Shown here: one piece after another, positions 35,533-46,900 of the stretch | Layout: each line of letters starts with the position of its first letter | Position numbering within the stretch: position 1 is the stretch's first letter | Assembly (NCBI RefSeq): GCF_014805625.2 | Contig: NW_023998457.1 | Span: forward strand, 4,594,352 to 4,658,351 | Direction of reading: 5' to 3' | DNA: 64,000 nucleotides | Source of the DNA: Glossina fuscipes | Lineage: Eukaryota; Arthropoda; Insecta; Diptera; Glossinidae | The notes under the pieces: generated by a model | The model's input: only the letters and a program-made list of their open reading frames with translations | What the model was told of the DNA's origin: nothing | Databases searched by the model: none | Program-made: the position numbers and the translations under genes

Positions 35533-36447
35533 GTCTCTTTTTTTAGGTTTACATTACATTAAATCAAGGATTTTTTATATATGAATCACCATAGGCCAAA
35601 TCTTTCACAGGAGATAGATAGCTAATTAACAATAAAATCAAGTCAATGTCATCACTAAACCTTATCTTCTTTTTAATTAGGTCTGTCGATTACTTTTTTT
35701 ATTTTTTGCTTATCCAAAATGAATGAGTTCATGGATGTATATGAATTTGAGTAAAAGAATCATTTATTTACCTCGCCTTAATAATTTCAAATCATTTCTT
35801 TCCAATCAATTTAAAAAAAAAAAAAAAAAATTTTATGCTTTTCCTAGAAAATGGGAAAGAGTTTACTGCTAAAGCACATCATTTTCATTTAATGGTTAAA
35901 ATATAACTGAATTTTTTCGCTTGCAAAGTTAATAAAAATTTTACTCAACATCCTTTTGTATTACTTGTATGCTCACTGCCTTTATTTAACTGACTTTCTA
36001 CCGGTATTCCTTTAATAAAGCTCTTATAGAGATGAGAGAGAATCTGAGGATATGGCTTTGAACTTTGATTCCGAAAATATTGTAGAAATTTATTTAATGC
36101 TTTACTTACTATCAAGTAATGAAGCTTTTACTCTCTCTTTCTCTCTCTCTCTCTAATTTCTCTTATATTTGTCCGAAAATATTCGGAATGTTTTCGGTTA
36201 AAATGAAAGGAAGGAAAATAATATAGAAAATTATACAGTATTGTAGAGATACTCAATACACAAGGACATGTAGTAAATCTTTGTGTTCCCTTTTTCTTTT
36301 TTATTTAAATTTTTATTTTTTATTCCGATTAATATTTTAGAGAAGAATATAACAAAACGAAAGAGAATATCATTGTACACTCGTATCCTTGAACTTCTTA
36401 ACACTTTCAATTGGTTTGGCGACATCTAAGATCTTTTTATTTATCAT
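35533..36447. other. AT-rich spacer with poly(A) and CT repeat
   Basis: An A run of about 19 lies at 35813-35830 and a (CT) tract at 36131-36154. No gene recognised. Confidence 0.5.
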
Positions 36448-37310
36448 ACCCTATACCAATTGTAAAGTTTGTGCGAATGTATGTAACACCTAGAAGGATT
36501 TGAGATAGACCTGACCTATCTCTTTTTATACCAATCGATTCAGAATCATTTTCTAAATCGATCTAAGCCTATCTGTCCGCCTGCCCTCTGACGTAACTTG
36601 TGGTCAAGCTGCAAGTCATTACTTTTGAGATACTTCGGCGAAATACGCAACACAGACGAACTTTGTCCCAAGCACAAAAGCTACTAAACATGATTCGGAT
36701 CCTCCCATTTTATCGACCACTCCCCGTACAACGCCCTCCACCGAAAAAATCATTATCTGGAGAAAAATTGCAATTTTCATAATTTAAAATTAGGCAAACG
36801 TGGCTAAGGGGAGAAAACTTTGGACCGGTTGAAGCAATTTTTTGAACCTCCTCTCATATTACCGTGCCTATGAATATTGAATCCAATACTAATCGATTCA
36901 AAATCATTTTCTGAATCATTTTCTGAATCATTTTCTCAATCGATCTAAACTTGTCTGTCCGTCCGTCCGCACGTACGTGCGTCTTTTTTTTCTGGTGTTC
37001 AGTTAATAATTTTCAAAGTATTTTGTTGAAATTTGGTACTGTGACGCGTTGAATGAATGAACGCTATTGAAAATGACTTAGAACGATCGCAATGTTTAAG
37101 AAATTTTTTTTTTTTTTTTTTTGGTGAAGTTAGGGGCACTGATGTGTTTTGGTTGAAGAATGAACATTTTTTAAAACGTTTCGGATCGGACTACTTTTTC
37201 GACCACTTCCCATAAAATCCCGCATTTTGAAAAGTCATTACATGAATAGCTATAGGGTGATGTAAGATATTTAGTGACAGGCCATGGCCCACAGTAGCGC
37301 TTTTACTTCG
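36448..37310 (+). repeat. Family A repeats, composite of two or three forward pieces
   Basis: CATACCCTATACCAATTGTA starts copy 1. A second 5' segment restarts at about 36884 with CGATTCAAAATCATTTTCTG, itself a triplicated AATCATTTTCTG. A third block follows a T run at 37104-37122 and ends CAGGCCATGGCCCACAGTAG. Confidence 0.75.
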
Positions 37311-37792
37311 TCACACTTTGTTAGAAATAAATGGTGTCACGTATTTCCAAAACTAGTTTTTATAAAAACTTATAGACAATAACACACAAAAACACACTAA
37401 CAACATGTACATCACTTACGATGATATTATCCTTGACATTTAAAGAAATTCTTTCCAAAAGAGATACTTGACGATGATAATGATTGTAATGAAATTTGCA
37501 TAAGTAGCGACGCAAACCTAAGCGTAAATATACAAGGTATGTAAAGCGTAAGTGCACAATGTTTGTATAGTGAAAAAACAATAATATGGCTTAACCGATT
37601 TTCAAATATACTCCAAGATGTTGTTATGAAAGTCAAACGTGTAATAAAATAAATCTGCAAAAAAACTCTCTATTTTTGTACGAAACGAAACTTCTTTGCA
37701 ACGATTGGGAAAATGATGAGAGCAAATAAAGATATGCGATGTTTTACCTAGCGGTGTTATAACAACAAGGCGGGCGATTGTTAGAAAGACTA

Positions 37793-38640
37793 AAAAAAAG
37801 CAAGTAGGAAAATTATATTCGGTTGCGATCGAAGCTTCTGTACCCTTCACCGTTATCCTATAAATGATTGAAAAAAAGGAAATATGTAAGTTTGCCTATT
37901 CCATAACATTGCGAGGGCGTGGCAGATCTTTTCCATTTTTGTGGAATAATTTTATGCAACTTAATATCATGTGTCTGTTATAGATTATGAGCAACGAGCA
38001 AGAGACACGGAAAGCGAAGGTATTCTTAATTTTGATTATATAGACGTGTGTGTGTGTTGTAGGCGTGCTTTTTTACCTGCTTGCGCCATTTTCAAATCCT
38101 TTTACGTGATTGAGCAAACGGACAGATAGACATACTTAGGTGTATACCGGATCTGTAATTGGCCACAAACTTATATTCTTTACGGGGTTTGAAGCTTGTC
38201 TCTGCGCGTGATAAAATTATTGCAAAAATAAAGTAAATGTTATAATACTGGCTAGACTTGGTCAAGTTTTCTCATTTTCTTACAGCTACTGCAGCATCAT
38301 CCACGGGTCTATCCGCTCAGATTTTCGCAGATTTATCTGCTACAGTTTATGAGTAATGAGCATAAAAATACCTTTTTATTCCTTATGAGGAATAGAAATG
38401 TTTTCAGTTTACGCGGTACTTTGGGCGTGCCTTTCAACCAATTTGCCCTATTTTCAATACCAATTTGGGTGCAAGAAATTGGTCGATAGCTTCATTTTTT
38501 CGGGCAGGAGAATGTTTACAATAGACAGACAGACGTCCGACTTCTTAAACTTCTTTCTATGCTTTGCAAATAGAATAAATGTACCCTTTATTCTACGGTG
38601 ATGGATATAAAAAGTGAAGCAAAATTGTAGTCTGTCATGC
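37793..38640 (+). repeat. Family B repeat, near full length
   Basis: It begins GCAAGTAGGAAAATTATATT and CGGTTGCGATCG. Both internal modules are present (around 37860-38190 and 38280-38560), with TTTTCAATACCAATTTGGG and AATGTTTACAATAGACAG. Confidence 0.75.
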
Positions 38641-38679
38641 CGCAGCACTAAATACTTCAAACCACTTCATATAATATAG

Positions 38680-38960
38680 TTATGGATATAACGACTTTTC
38701 AAAATAAAAGCTTACATGCGATGGGATCGAAAAACTCTTCCAATTCGAATCATTTATAATAGACATTGGACTTGGGCGAAAACAAATCGACCGGCATATC
38801 AAATTTTATCAAAATATATCAAAAATTGAAATTTTAACTTAAAAATACATAGACAGACTTTAGAAGGGCAGACAAGTTTGAGTATGATAAAGAAGCGATT
38901 AGTGTAATAAAATGTGGATCGGGATCAAGTCTTTCCGGGTGTCGCATACATCCAGCATTG
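38680..38960 (-). repeat. Family A fragment, reverse
   Basis: GGGATCGAAAAACTC, CTTGGGCGAAAACAAATC, AAGTCTTTCCGGGTGTCGC. Confidence 0.6.
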
Positions 38961-39654
38961 GAGTGAAAGGTTGCCTTAGAACTTAGATCGTATGTTCGCC
39001 TGTATTGAAAACTCTATCGACCTTGTGTTCCTACCCGCGTGCCTTCACCTAACCGACTACTCATGCGTGGACAAACTTAACATACTCTGTACCTTAACAA
39101 ACATAGTACAAAAATATAATTTGAAACAGCGTCGTTCCGTTTAATGATTTGCAAAATGAAACATTTCGAATTTTTTTGCTTAATGTGCAAAGTATCAGCT
39201 TTAATATGATCATCTATCATATAACATGTTTTCGGGACAGAGCAAAGAGAACGATAAAAACAATTTTCGAAAGGAATTTTTAAATTTATCCAAAATTCTC
39301 GTCTCCCTCTTATCATGTCATGTTTCATGTGTGCTAAGCATATGCATTGTTTCGTGCATGTTTAAGATTGTTTATGCAAACAAGTCATGTATCCATCGGT
39401 CCATCTGTTGGCGTTAACAAGTGTTTAGTAACATGACTTTGAATGCTTTAAATTTCTATCAAAGAAAAAGCAAATTTATGGTTTATGATATTAAATTTTG
39501 TGGTTAGTAAATGCAGTTAATTGTACATAAAAAAGGGCTGCATGTTCATCCATTTACTTATATATATAGAACTTAGCTATAATTGCAGCTTTAATCCAGT
39601 TACAAGTAAGTCAAGTAAAGACTATCTTAAAACTACGAAAATTTATATATACAT
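38961..39654. other. No recognised gene
   Basis: Spacer of AT-rich DNA between repeats; nothing assigned. Confidence 0.35.
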
Positions 39655-40050
39655 ACAAACAAGTAAAACAAGTAAGAAAATTACTAATTCGGTCGTGAAC
39701 GAATCTTTTGTACCCATCACTTTTAGCCTTAAAAAAGGTAAAAAAAGTAAAAGAATTAAACTTTCAAACTCTATTATACGAAGTAGGAGCGACTGGGTTT
39801 TTCTATTTTCAAAATAAAAATTTTTGCTGAATAGGCGTGTGGGCGTTGTAGGCATGTCTTTGGAAAAGTTTAGGTCACTTCAAATCTCTTTTGCATTCCT
39901 ATATGTTTAGCAAAGACTACACAGTTGCGCAAGTGGACAGATGGACAGACGTACGGGCGAACATGCTTGGGTGCATTCTGGTTTTTCCGACTACCATTCG
40001 GTGGAGGTTTATAATAGTAAAGTTTCGCTACCCTATAACATTGAATATAT
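39655..40050 (+). repeat. Family B repeat, first module
   Basis: It starts AACAAGTAAAACAAGTAAG then AAAATTACTAATTCGGTCG and TTTTGTACCCATCAC. It then has GGCGTGTGGGCGTTGTAGGC and a GGACAGATGGACAGACG block. Confidence 0.8.
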
Positions 40051-40083
40051 GTGCCCGATTTTTTCCGAAGATTCAGGCTGCAT

Positions 40084-40440
40084 TCAAATATATCTTAGTA
40101 AAATCTCTATATAGCTAAGGCTTCCTTCGTCACAAGTGTAATATATATTAAACTTGTGCTGCATTAAGTTCGTAAGCAGCACGCGGAAGGACACGTGGGT
40201 GGACACACATTTTATTATTCCAATGGTTTCAATATCTATTTCCGAATTACTTTCTTGAGATGAATTCATCCATTGGTTTGCTATACCAACCGTTTCGGCG
40301 TTATGGCGGTGAAAAGTTGCATTAGACGAAGTGTCAGTTCCCCTTGCCTTACGGCTAAAAGGTTTTAATTTGCTTTTGATTAGTTTGCTGTCTCTACCTT
40401 CAAATAGTTTCAATAAGATCGTCCTGACATTGTTTCCAAG
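40084..40440 (-). CDS. Unassigned minus-strand open frame
   Basis: A frame of more than 100 codons reads WIEALGNNVRTILLKLFEG, KLKPFSRKARGTDTSSNATF, HRHNAETVGIANQWMNSSQE. Its amino-acid use is protein-like and the DNA is less AT-rich than around it, but no domain, start or good donor is visible. It could be an exon or a remnant of an unrecognised element. Confidence 0.22.
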   Translation of the reverse strand, partial: LGNNVRTILLKLFEGRDSKLIKSKLKPFSRKARGTDTSSNATFHRHNAETVGIANQWMNSSQESNSEIDIETIGIIKCVSTHVSFRVLLTNLMQHKFNIYYTCDEGSLSYIEILLRYI

Positions 40441-40684
40441 GGCCTCTATCCAATGTTTATAATTTCCAAATTAACGTAAAATTTTTCCACAGCCACATTT
40501 GCATTATTTTCGAACGTACAACACAGAAATTATTATTAGAAAAATTGCAGATGCTTCCTCTCAATATGGAATAACACCGATAATGTTAAATTTTCACATT
40601 CACCTATATATTGAATGATTATCCTTCATCATTTAAGTACATTTCAGTTCATAATAAATAAGTTTTATGCCTAACATCTATTCT

Positions 40685-41285
40685 AGCATAGAGTATATTA
40701 AATTTGTGCGGCCAACGTGACTTAAGATAGTCCCTTCTTTCATTATATACACCTCGATTCGGAATCATTTTCTCAATTTAATCTTCTCTACCCATTTGTC
40801 TGTCTGTCTGGCTGCCTGATGTCTATGTATAAGTGCATTTTTCTCCTCAAGTAGCAGGCCGCAACTGTTGAGCTATTTGGACGAAATTTGTTACACTGAA
40901 GCGGGTTTACTTAAAGACAAACTTCATTGAAAATAGATTCGATCAGGTCTCTGTCGCGATCAATCTCCTTATAACACCTATGAATGTAAAGAAAATCATG
41001 TTATATGAAAAAAGTTCTCTATTCTTAATCTGTCTCGACATAAAGCAATGAAAAATATCGAATTGGATGGATTGGATGGGTACAATTTTGCCATAGCGAT
41101 AGAAAGCTTCATTTTAAGATCGTTATATAAAAAAAAATTGCAATTTTGTGAATTTTACGACAAAGTATTAAGGCCAACTACGTTGATGTGAAAATTTTAG
41201 ACCGGACGCGAAACCATTTTTTAAATTCCGCATGCAACCTCCTTTACGAAAAACTTTCTTTATATGGCCAAAAGGCTTATTATAA
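40685..41285 (+). repeat. Family A repeat, forward
   Basis: GACTTAAGATAGTCCCTTC, CATTTGTCTGTCTGTCTGGC, AAATTTGTTACACTGAAG, TCTCGACATAAAG in family order. Confidence 0.7.
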
Positions 41286-41620
41286 CCTACACCACTTGCG
41301 GTACAGGGTATATTAAGTTAGCTCGTAGGCATACAACATCCAAAAGGACTTGAGATAAACCCACCTCTTATTTAGAAGCATTTTCTGAAAATATCTATGC
41401 TTGTCTGTCCATCTGTCCGTCTTGATTTTGTGTTAAATGTACATGTCGCATTTTTCGAGATATTTTGATGAAATTTGATCCACCAAGGATAACCGCTATT
41501 CCAAAATGTCATCCATCATGGATAACCACTATTCCAAAATCTGATCTTGAAAAACCGTTCATTGAGTAATTATGTTAAGCGACGTGGTGTAAGGTATTTA
41601 ATGCTTATACACGTTTTTTA
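41286..41620 (+). repeat. Family A repeat, short forward copy in tandem with the previous one
   Basis: It starts ACACCACTTGCGGTACAGGG, has CTTGTCTGTCCATCTGTCCG, and ends GGTGTAAGGTATTTAATGC. An internal 33-bp duplication (GGATAACCGCTATTCCAAAA and GGATAACCACTATTCCAAAA) lies at 41478-41543. Confidence 0.8.
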
Positions 41621-41879
41621 TCACAAAATAAATACTGGAATTTATTGTCACCCGCTGAGTGACCGAATAGGCAAAGGATATCGATTAAGAATTCAATGGT
41701 CATGGTTTCAAATCTTAAGTGCAGTAGAGCGTTTAACAAAGCCGCCAGCCTTAAATGCTAATGTTTTAAGACTTTAGTTTCAGTACACAAACTGAACATG
41801 CCATTCTATACCACAAATAGAGTAGGGTGTAAAAAGATGAAAAATAATAACATCTTCGATGAGAAAACGAATTTTTTTT

Positions 41880-42090
41880 TTTTTGTGTTAAGTTATGAAA
41901 AATTCATCTTTTGCATCCTCTCTCATAAAAACATTCAAATGAAAACTAAGTTCTCATCTGGCAACAATATATAATTTTTGATAATTTGACGAAAATAATT
42001 GAAATTTTTTTCATTTAACGAAATGGTGGTGTAAGCTATTTAAACGTCAGCCTAGACCGACTTTAATGTGTTTATTTGTTTTATTAGAAA
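41880..42090 (+). repeat. Family A 3' tail
   Basis: Ends GGTGGTGTAAGCTATTTAAA then CGTCAGCCTAGACCGACTTT, the family terminus. Confidence 0.55.
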
Positions 42091-42631
42091 ATTCTTCTTC
42101 ACATTCTTATTGCGAGCAATTCTTTTGCAACGCGATACATGCATCTTTATATATAATTTTTTTTTTTTTGGAATACATGAAAAACTCATATTCATGCACA
42201 TTATCATAAATAAAACATACCGTAAAGCACGTTTGGCAATTTCCGTTGTGTCGAAATATATATGAAATGTGTGAACATCAAAATGCTTTTAATACACAAA
42301 ACATATGCACTTTCATCGCATAGCAAAACAAGAGGAATTGCAGAATAATATATACTTGAGAACTTTTACTCATACGTCTCCTCAAGAAAGTTGGATGTTG
42401 AAATGGATGAAGATAAGTTGCGCTACATTTTTTTTTTTTTTTTACTCCGTTTAAACATACGTAACGTATGTGCGTATAAGCAACAAGAAAAACTTTTATC
42501 TTAAAGAAAAGCAATTATTTTAACATATTGGTTCACCATCATCATCGTTGCAGAGTAGAATTATGCTAATCATATAATGTGTAGAAATGTGTGTCGAACA
42601 TCAATTTGAGCAGGCAGGGTCTATTGATCAT

Positions 42632-42644
42632 TAGAGAGAGAGAA

Positions 42645-42698
<54 letters not shown>
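42632..42698. repeat. GA microsatellite
   Basis: About 67 bases of GAGA/GAAA repeats with no promoter signal seen nearby. Confidence 0.9.
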
Positions 42699-42701
<3 letters not shown>

Positions 42702-42734
42702 ATTAATAATAAGTAGAAAAATTAGTATATACAT

Positions 42735-43092
42735 TTATATCCATTACCAAAGGATGAGATGTATATTGATTTTGTCAAAACGTTTGCAACGCCCACAAGA
42801 TACATCAACTTCTGAATCGATTTAAGCACGCCGTTAGCGAAAATAAAGATGCCACCTGGTAATTTTTAAAAAAATTTTAAAGTGTGCTAAGCTTTTCAAA
42901 AGACACGCCTATAACGCCTTCTACCCTAAGCGACAATAACTCTTATTTTGAAAATAAAAAAATCAGCCGCGCGCGCTATATATTGTAGAGCACGAAAAAT
43001 TTCTCAAGACATTTTACTCTTTTTGTCGTTTTAGCATAACGGTGAAGGGGATAAAAAAGTCGGTCTTGACCGTATTTAATTTTCTTACTTGT
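42735..43092 (-). repeat. Family B repeat, short reverse copy with both ends
   Basis: It starts ATTTTGTCAAAACGTTTGCA and ends in the inverted terminus GTCGGTCTTGACCGTATTTA then ATTTTCTTACTTGTTT. A deletion removes most of the middle. Confidence 0.8.
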
Positions 43093-43199
43093 TTATTAAT
43101 TAAAAAAAGAGTATCCTTTTTTTGTGGAAAATCAAGCTTTTTAATAAGGTTTCTAAGAAACCTATATGACTTGCACAATTTTCTTCATACCAATCATCG

Positions 43200-43383
43200 A
43201 GAGAGAAAGGAAATACACATCTTGTGCAAACCTTTATAACGCACAGAAGCAAGCATCAAAAACGTCATAAAGTATTTAAATTCTTGGCCACTTTCAAATT
43301 CGGGATAGACCTAAGTGTGAACGTCCATCTGTCCGTCTGCGCATTTGTGATTCGGTTAAATATAATTTTCTTACTCGTTTCTT
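43200..43383 (-). repeat. Family B repeat, reverse fragment
   Basis: CCTTTATAACGCACAGAAGC, GTGAACGTCCATCTGTCCGT, and a terminus AATATAATTTTCTTACTCG. Confidence 0.75.
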
Positions 43384-43853
43384 TTTCTTTTTTTTTTTTT
43401 TTTTGGTGTGAACCAATCACCGGGATGTCCCTTGTTCGGTTGAAATTTGTCTATAGGTACCACAAAGGAAAATTCGACCGTTCCTAAAACGTTCCTAACA
43501 CTGATGTGATAGTCACGATTCTTTTCATCTATTCATCGCTACTATCGTTTTTTCAATCTGCGTTATATACTGTAATAAGAGTATTTAATAATAGATGATT
43601 AAACTAAATAAACTTTTCACACCGATATCTTAAAGAGTATCGTACTGGCCAACGTATTAAATAGCAATTAAAGCCTTGGGACAATAACAAGCAAAACCTC
43701 GGGCATGTTTATGTATGGAAAAGATTTTCAATAACATGCTAAGGATATGTGGAAAAACCTTGAAAATATTTGTTGCTCTTCTGTAATGTGCTCATAATAA
43801 CAGAAATCCGAATAAATATTTTTAGAAAATCTGTTCTAAATATATATTAATAT
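43384..43853. other. No recognised content
   Basis: A T run lies at about 43388-43404. Nothing else assignable. Confidence 0.4.
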
Positions 43854-44080
43854 ATGTAGAAGTTCCTTATTCGCGCTTCTTTCATTCGCGGTTTCCTTAT
43901 TCGCGGGTTAAAAAATGCGACACAATTCCTCTATTCACGGCTATAAATTTCTTTATTCGCGGATTCTAATATGTACATACATAAGAATAGAAGGATTCTA
44001 ATAGGTATCCAACCCAAATTCCGTATTCGCGGTTTCTATATTCGCAGCACGTATCCCCCGCGAATAAAGAACTTTTACTG
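43854..44080. mobile_element. Pogo/Tigger-like MITE with repeated ATTCGCGG motif
   Basis: The right end, read inward, is CAGTAAAAGTTCTTTATTCG then CGG. The left end matches from about 43854 (GTAGAAGTTCCTTATTCGCG). TA flanks both ends, as for the Tc1-mariner-pogo superfamily, whose Tigger members start CAGT. The 227-bp body carries at least seven forward copies of T/ATTCGCGG or one-base variants and no coding frame. Confidence 0.7.
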
Positions 44081-44689
44081 TATATATATATATACATATA
44101 TGTATATCAATAGTAACCAACTAAGTTGAAATTCCGGTGAAAAGTTCTTTAAAGTCTTCGTAGGTTTTTATTCACTGACCCACCTACAACAGGTATAACG
44201 TTATAGGCCACCAATTTTCGCTGGTGAGGATGAATCGTTTCAAGTTTTCCTTTTTCTATGAAGTTAAACAAAATTTTTTCTTTTTCCACAAACATAAATG
44301 TTTTCCTTCCAAATGAATTTTTGTATTTACAATTTGCTTATGTCGGAAAAAAGTGGGCAAAGATATGCAATACTGATAATGAAAGATTGAAAAAAATTTC
44401 TTCTTCTATCTATTGCACATTTCAATTATTCATTTTTGGTGTTCTTACGAATTCGCAAACGATTTCAAGTTTTTTTTCATAGGTATTTTAAGGTTTTATG
44501 TTTACACAAGCAATACAAAACAAAAACAGAAAATACACATAAACAAAAATATATAAAAGCATGCAAGTTCTTACATATTCCAGTCAATTGTATATTTTTG
44601 TGTAAACATTACATATATTTGCCCATAGTACGGATTTAAAAGATGTCAGATCACAAACTAAATTTCCATTAGTCGTATACTTTACGCTG
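44081..44689. other. No recognised gene
   Basis: AT-rich DNA; nothing assignable. Confidence 0.4.
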
Positions 44690-45068
44690 CTTGCTGTACA
44701 AGAGTATATTAAATTTGTGCGCATGTGTGCAACTCCCCGAAGGACTTGAGATGGATCCATCTTATATTCAGAATGACTTTATGAATCGATCTAAGCTTGT
44801 TTGTCCGTCTGTCCACCTTGTTTTCTTTTATTGTGTTTAGCCTAAAGGTGGCAATTTTTGAGACTTTTTCAGGCAAGTTGATGACCTGGCGTGTTTTGGG
44901 GCCAGGGACAAATGCTATTGAAAATGATACGGATCCGAACACTTTTTCGATCCCTTCTCATATAACGCTTTATTTTAAAAGAACTACTTAAATTAGTAAC
45001 TCCAGAATGGCACAGGGTATTTGATGTTCAGCCGTAGACCACAGTAGAGTTTTTGCTTTTTTCTTGTT
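44690..45068 (+). repeat. Family A repeat, short internally deleted copy
   Basis: It carries GAGTATATTAAATTTGTGCG, TCGATCTAAGCTTGTTTGTC, CAAATGCTATTGAAAATGAT and the 3' end CAGCCGTAGACCACAGTAG. About 380 bp with both ends, against about 940 bp for long copies. Confidence 0.85.
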
Positions 45069-45154
45069 AAATATGCATGAGCAAGTAATTTCTTTTCTCC
45101 TTTTTTAAAACTTTTCTCTACCGATATTTAAACGAAATGTTCGAAAATGAACAA

Positions 45155-45840
45155 ATGAAAATATTATAGTCGGGCGAGGCCAACTGACTGTTAAATATTT
45201 TACGTCATTTGGACTTGTTCTTCATTTTCATGATAAAATATTAAAAACCATAGCTTGCGTTCTTACACAGACTCACACTCCGTGGAACCACTTGAAGTTT
45301 AGCAAAATTAATTTTCATGTCATAATTCTAATCATATTTCCTAAATATTAGATTTTGTTACTGGACTTCTCATGAGAACCTTCACATGAAGGGCGTTCCA
45401 AAAAATTGACATATTGGGCTCAAATTTATTTAACTCCTATGTCAAGTAAAAAAAAAAATATAAAAAATTAGATCTTTTTGATTTGCTTTCCTTGGGATCA
45501 GATAGGTCTATTTATTTTATTCTTATAAGTATTTTGAGAAAAAGTTAAGACTTTATAATGTAAGAAGATCTAAATTTTTGTATTCCGTGCTAAATTTAGG
45601 TAAAAAATTATGTTTCTTAATAAACAAAATGAATGTTTGGGTCAATTAAGATCTTGGAGTCCCACATAAACGTTTCCACATAAACAAATCATTCATGTGG
45701 CGAGGACATTCAAGAAAGTATTATGTATAAGTTTTTTATCATAAAAAGGTTTACTTCATGGGAGTCATTTTACAGGATGAGTCTATTCATTCAAACCAAA
45801 TTTTTCACATCAACACTCCCCATATAAAGCCATACTTAAG
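45155..45840 (-). repeat. Family A repeat, reverse 3' part
   Basis: It begins ATTATAGTCGGGCGAGGCCA, then TCATGAGAACCTTCACATG and related tail segments. It is inverted relative to 44690-45068. Confidence 0.65.
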
Positions 45841-45854
45841 AAATCTTTTATATT

Positions 45855-46695
45855 AAAATAAGTAAGAAAATTATATTCGGTCATGGCCGAATCTTTTACA
45901 CACGTCACCTTAAATCAACAAGAAACCAGCTAAATTTTCATTCTCTACAGTATTTTGTGGGTTGGATTGATTTCTCTATTTTCAGAGTTAAAGTGGAAAT
46001 TTACATAGCAAATTGCTCACAGTTGTCGTTAGATAGGCGTGTGGGCACGTGTCACAGACGCAGTCTGCGAAAAGTTTGGGTCCCTTTTAAATTCTCTTGA
46101 AAGTTTTTAGGCACGGATATTACGTAGGGCAGATGCAAAACGATCGGACGGACATGTCTAGGTGCAGCCCGAATTTGAAACTGGCCAAGAATTTGTATAC
46201 TTTATGCGGTTTTGGAAACTTATTGGCAGTGAAAAAGAAAAATTCAATTTTGATATACTACAATATTGAGGAGGCGTGACAATTTTTTCCCTTTTTGTAG
46301 AGGCGCTACAGCATTGCCCGTAGAATATGCATTTAAATTTTTGTAGATTTATTTGCTGTAGTTTATAAGTTATTAGCAAATAACCAAATTTTTATTTCTT
46401 ATGAGAGACAAAGGTGTTCTCAGTTGCAGGCGTGTCCTTCGACCGATTGAGCCCATTTTCAATACCAACCTTCGTGCGACAACTTTCAACGTTTCTATCA
46501 TTTCATAGCTTCGTTTTTATGCCTAGGACGATGTTTACATTTGACTTTACATCAACGGACAGACGGACATGCTTAAATCGATTTAGAATATGATACTGGT
46601 CAAGAATATTTACACTTTATGGAGTCCTTCTGGGCGTTGCGAACGTTTTGACAGAATTAATATATCCCTCATCGTTCGATGATGGTATAATTGTA
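45855..46695 (+). repeat. Family B repeat, full-length reference copy
   Basis: It begins AATAAGTAAGAAAATTATAT and TCGGTCATGGCCGAATC. It contains both modules: AACTGGCCAAGAATTTGTAT and, about 410 bp later, TACTGGTCAAGAATATTTAC. It ends GTTGCGAACGTTTTGACAG and ATCGTTCGATGATGGTAT. Non-coding. Confidence 0.85.
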
Positions 46696-46696
46696 A

Positions 46697-46900
46697 TATT
46701 TCATGATGAGAATTAGTTGATAATAGTAAATTGATGTAGAAGTCAACCTTATCAAAATTGAATACCACCGCAGAATATAAGCATTCCCCTAACATGCAGC
46801 CTTGCATGAAAAGTATGCCTTTGCATGAAAATAATGGTTGTTTGGCATATAACTGTATTAGGTGAAGTGATGTAGGGTACTGATGGATCAATATTCCTCG
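46697..46900 (+). repeat. Family A 3' tail
   Basis: GTTGATAATAGTAAATTGAT, GAAGTCAACCTTATCAAAAT, GTGATGTAGGGTACTGATGG. Confidence 0.6.
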
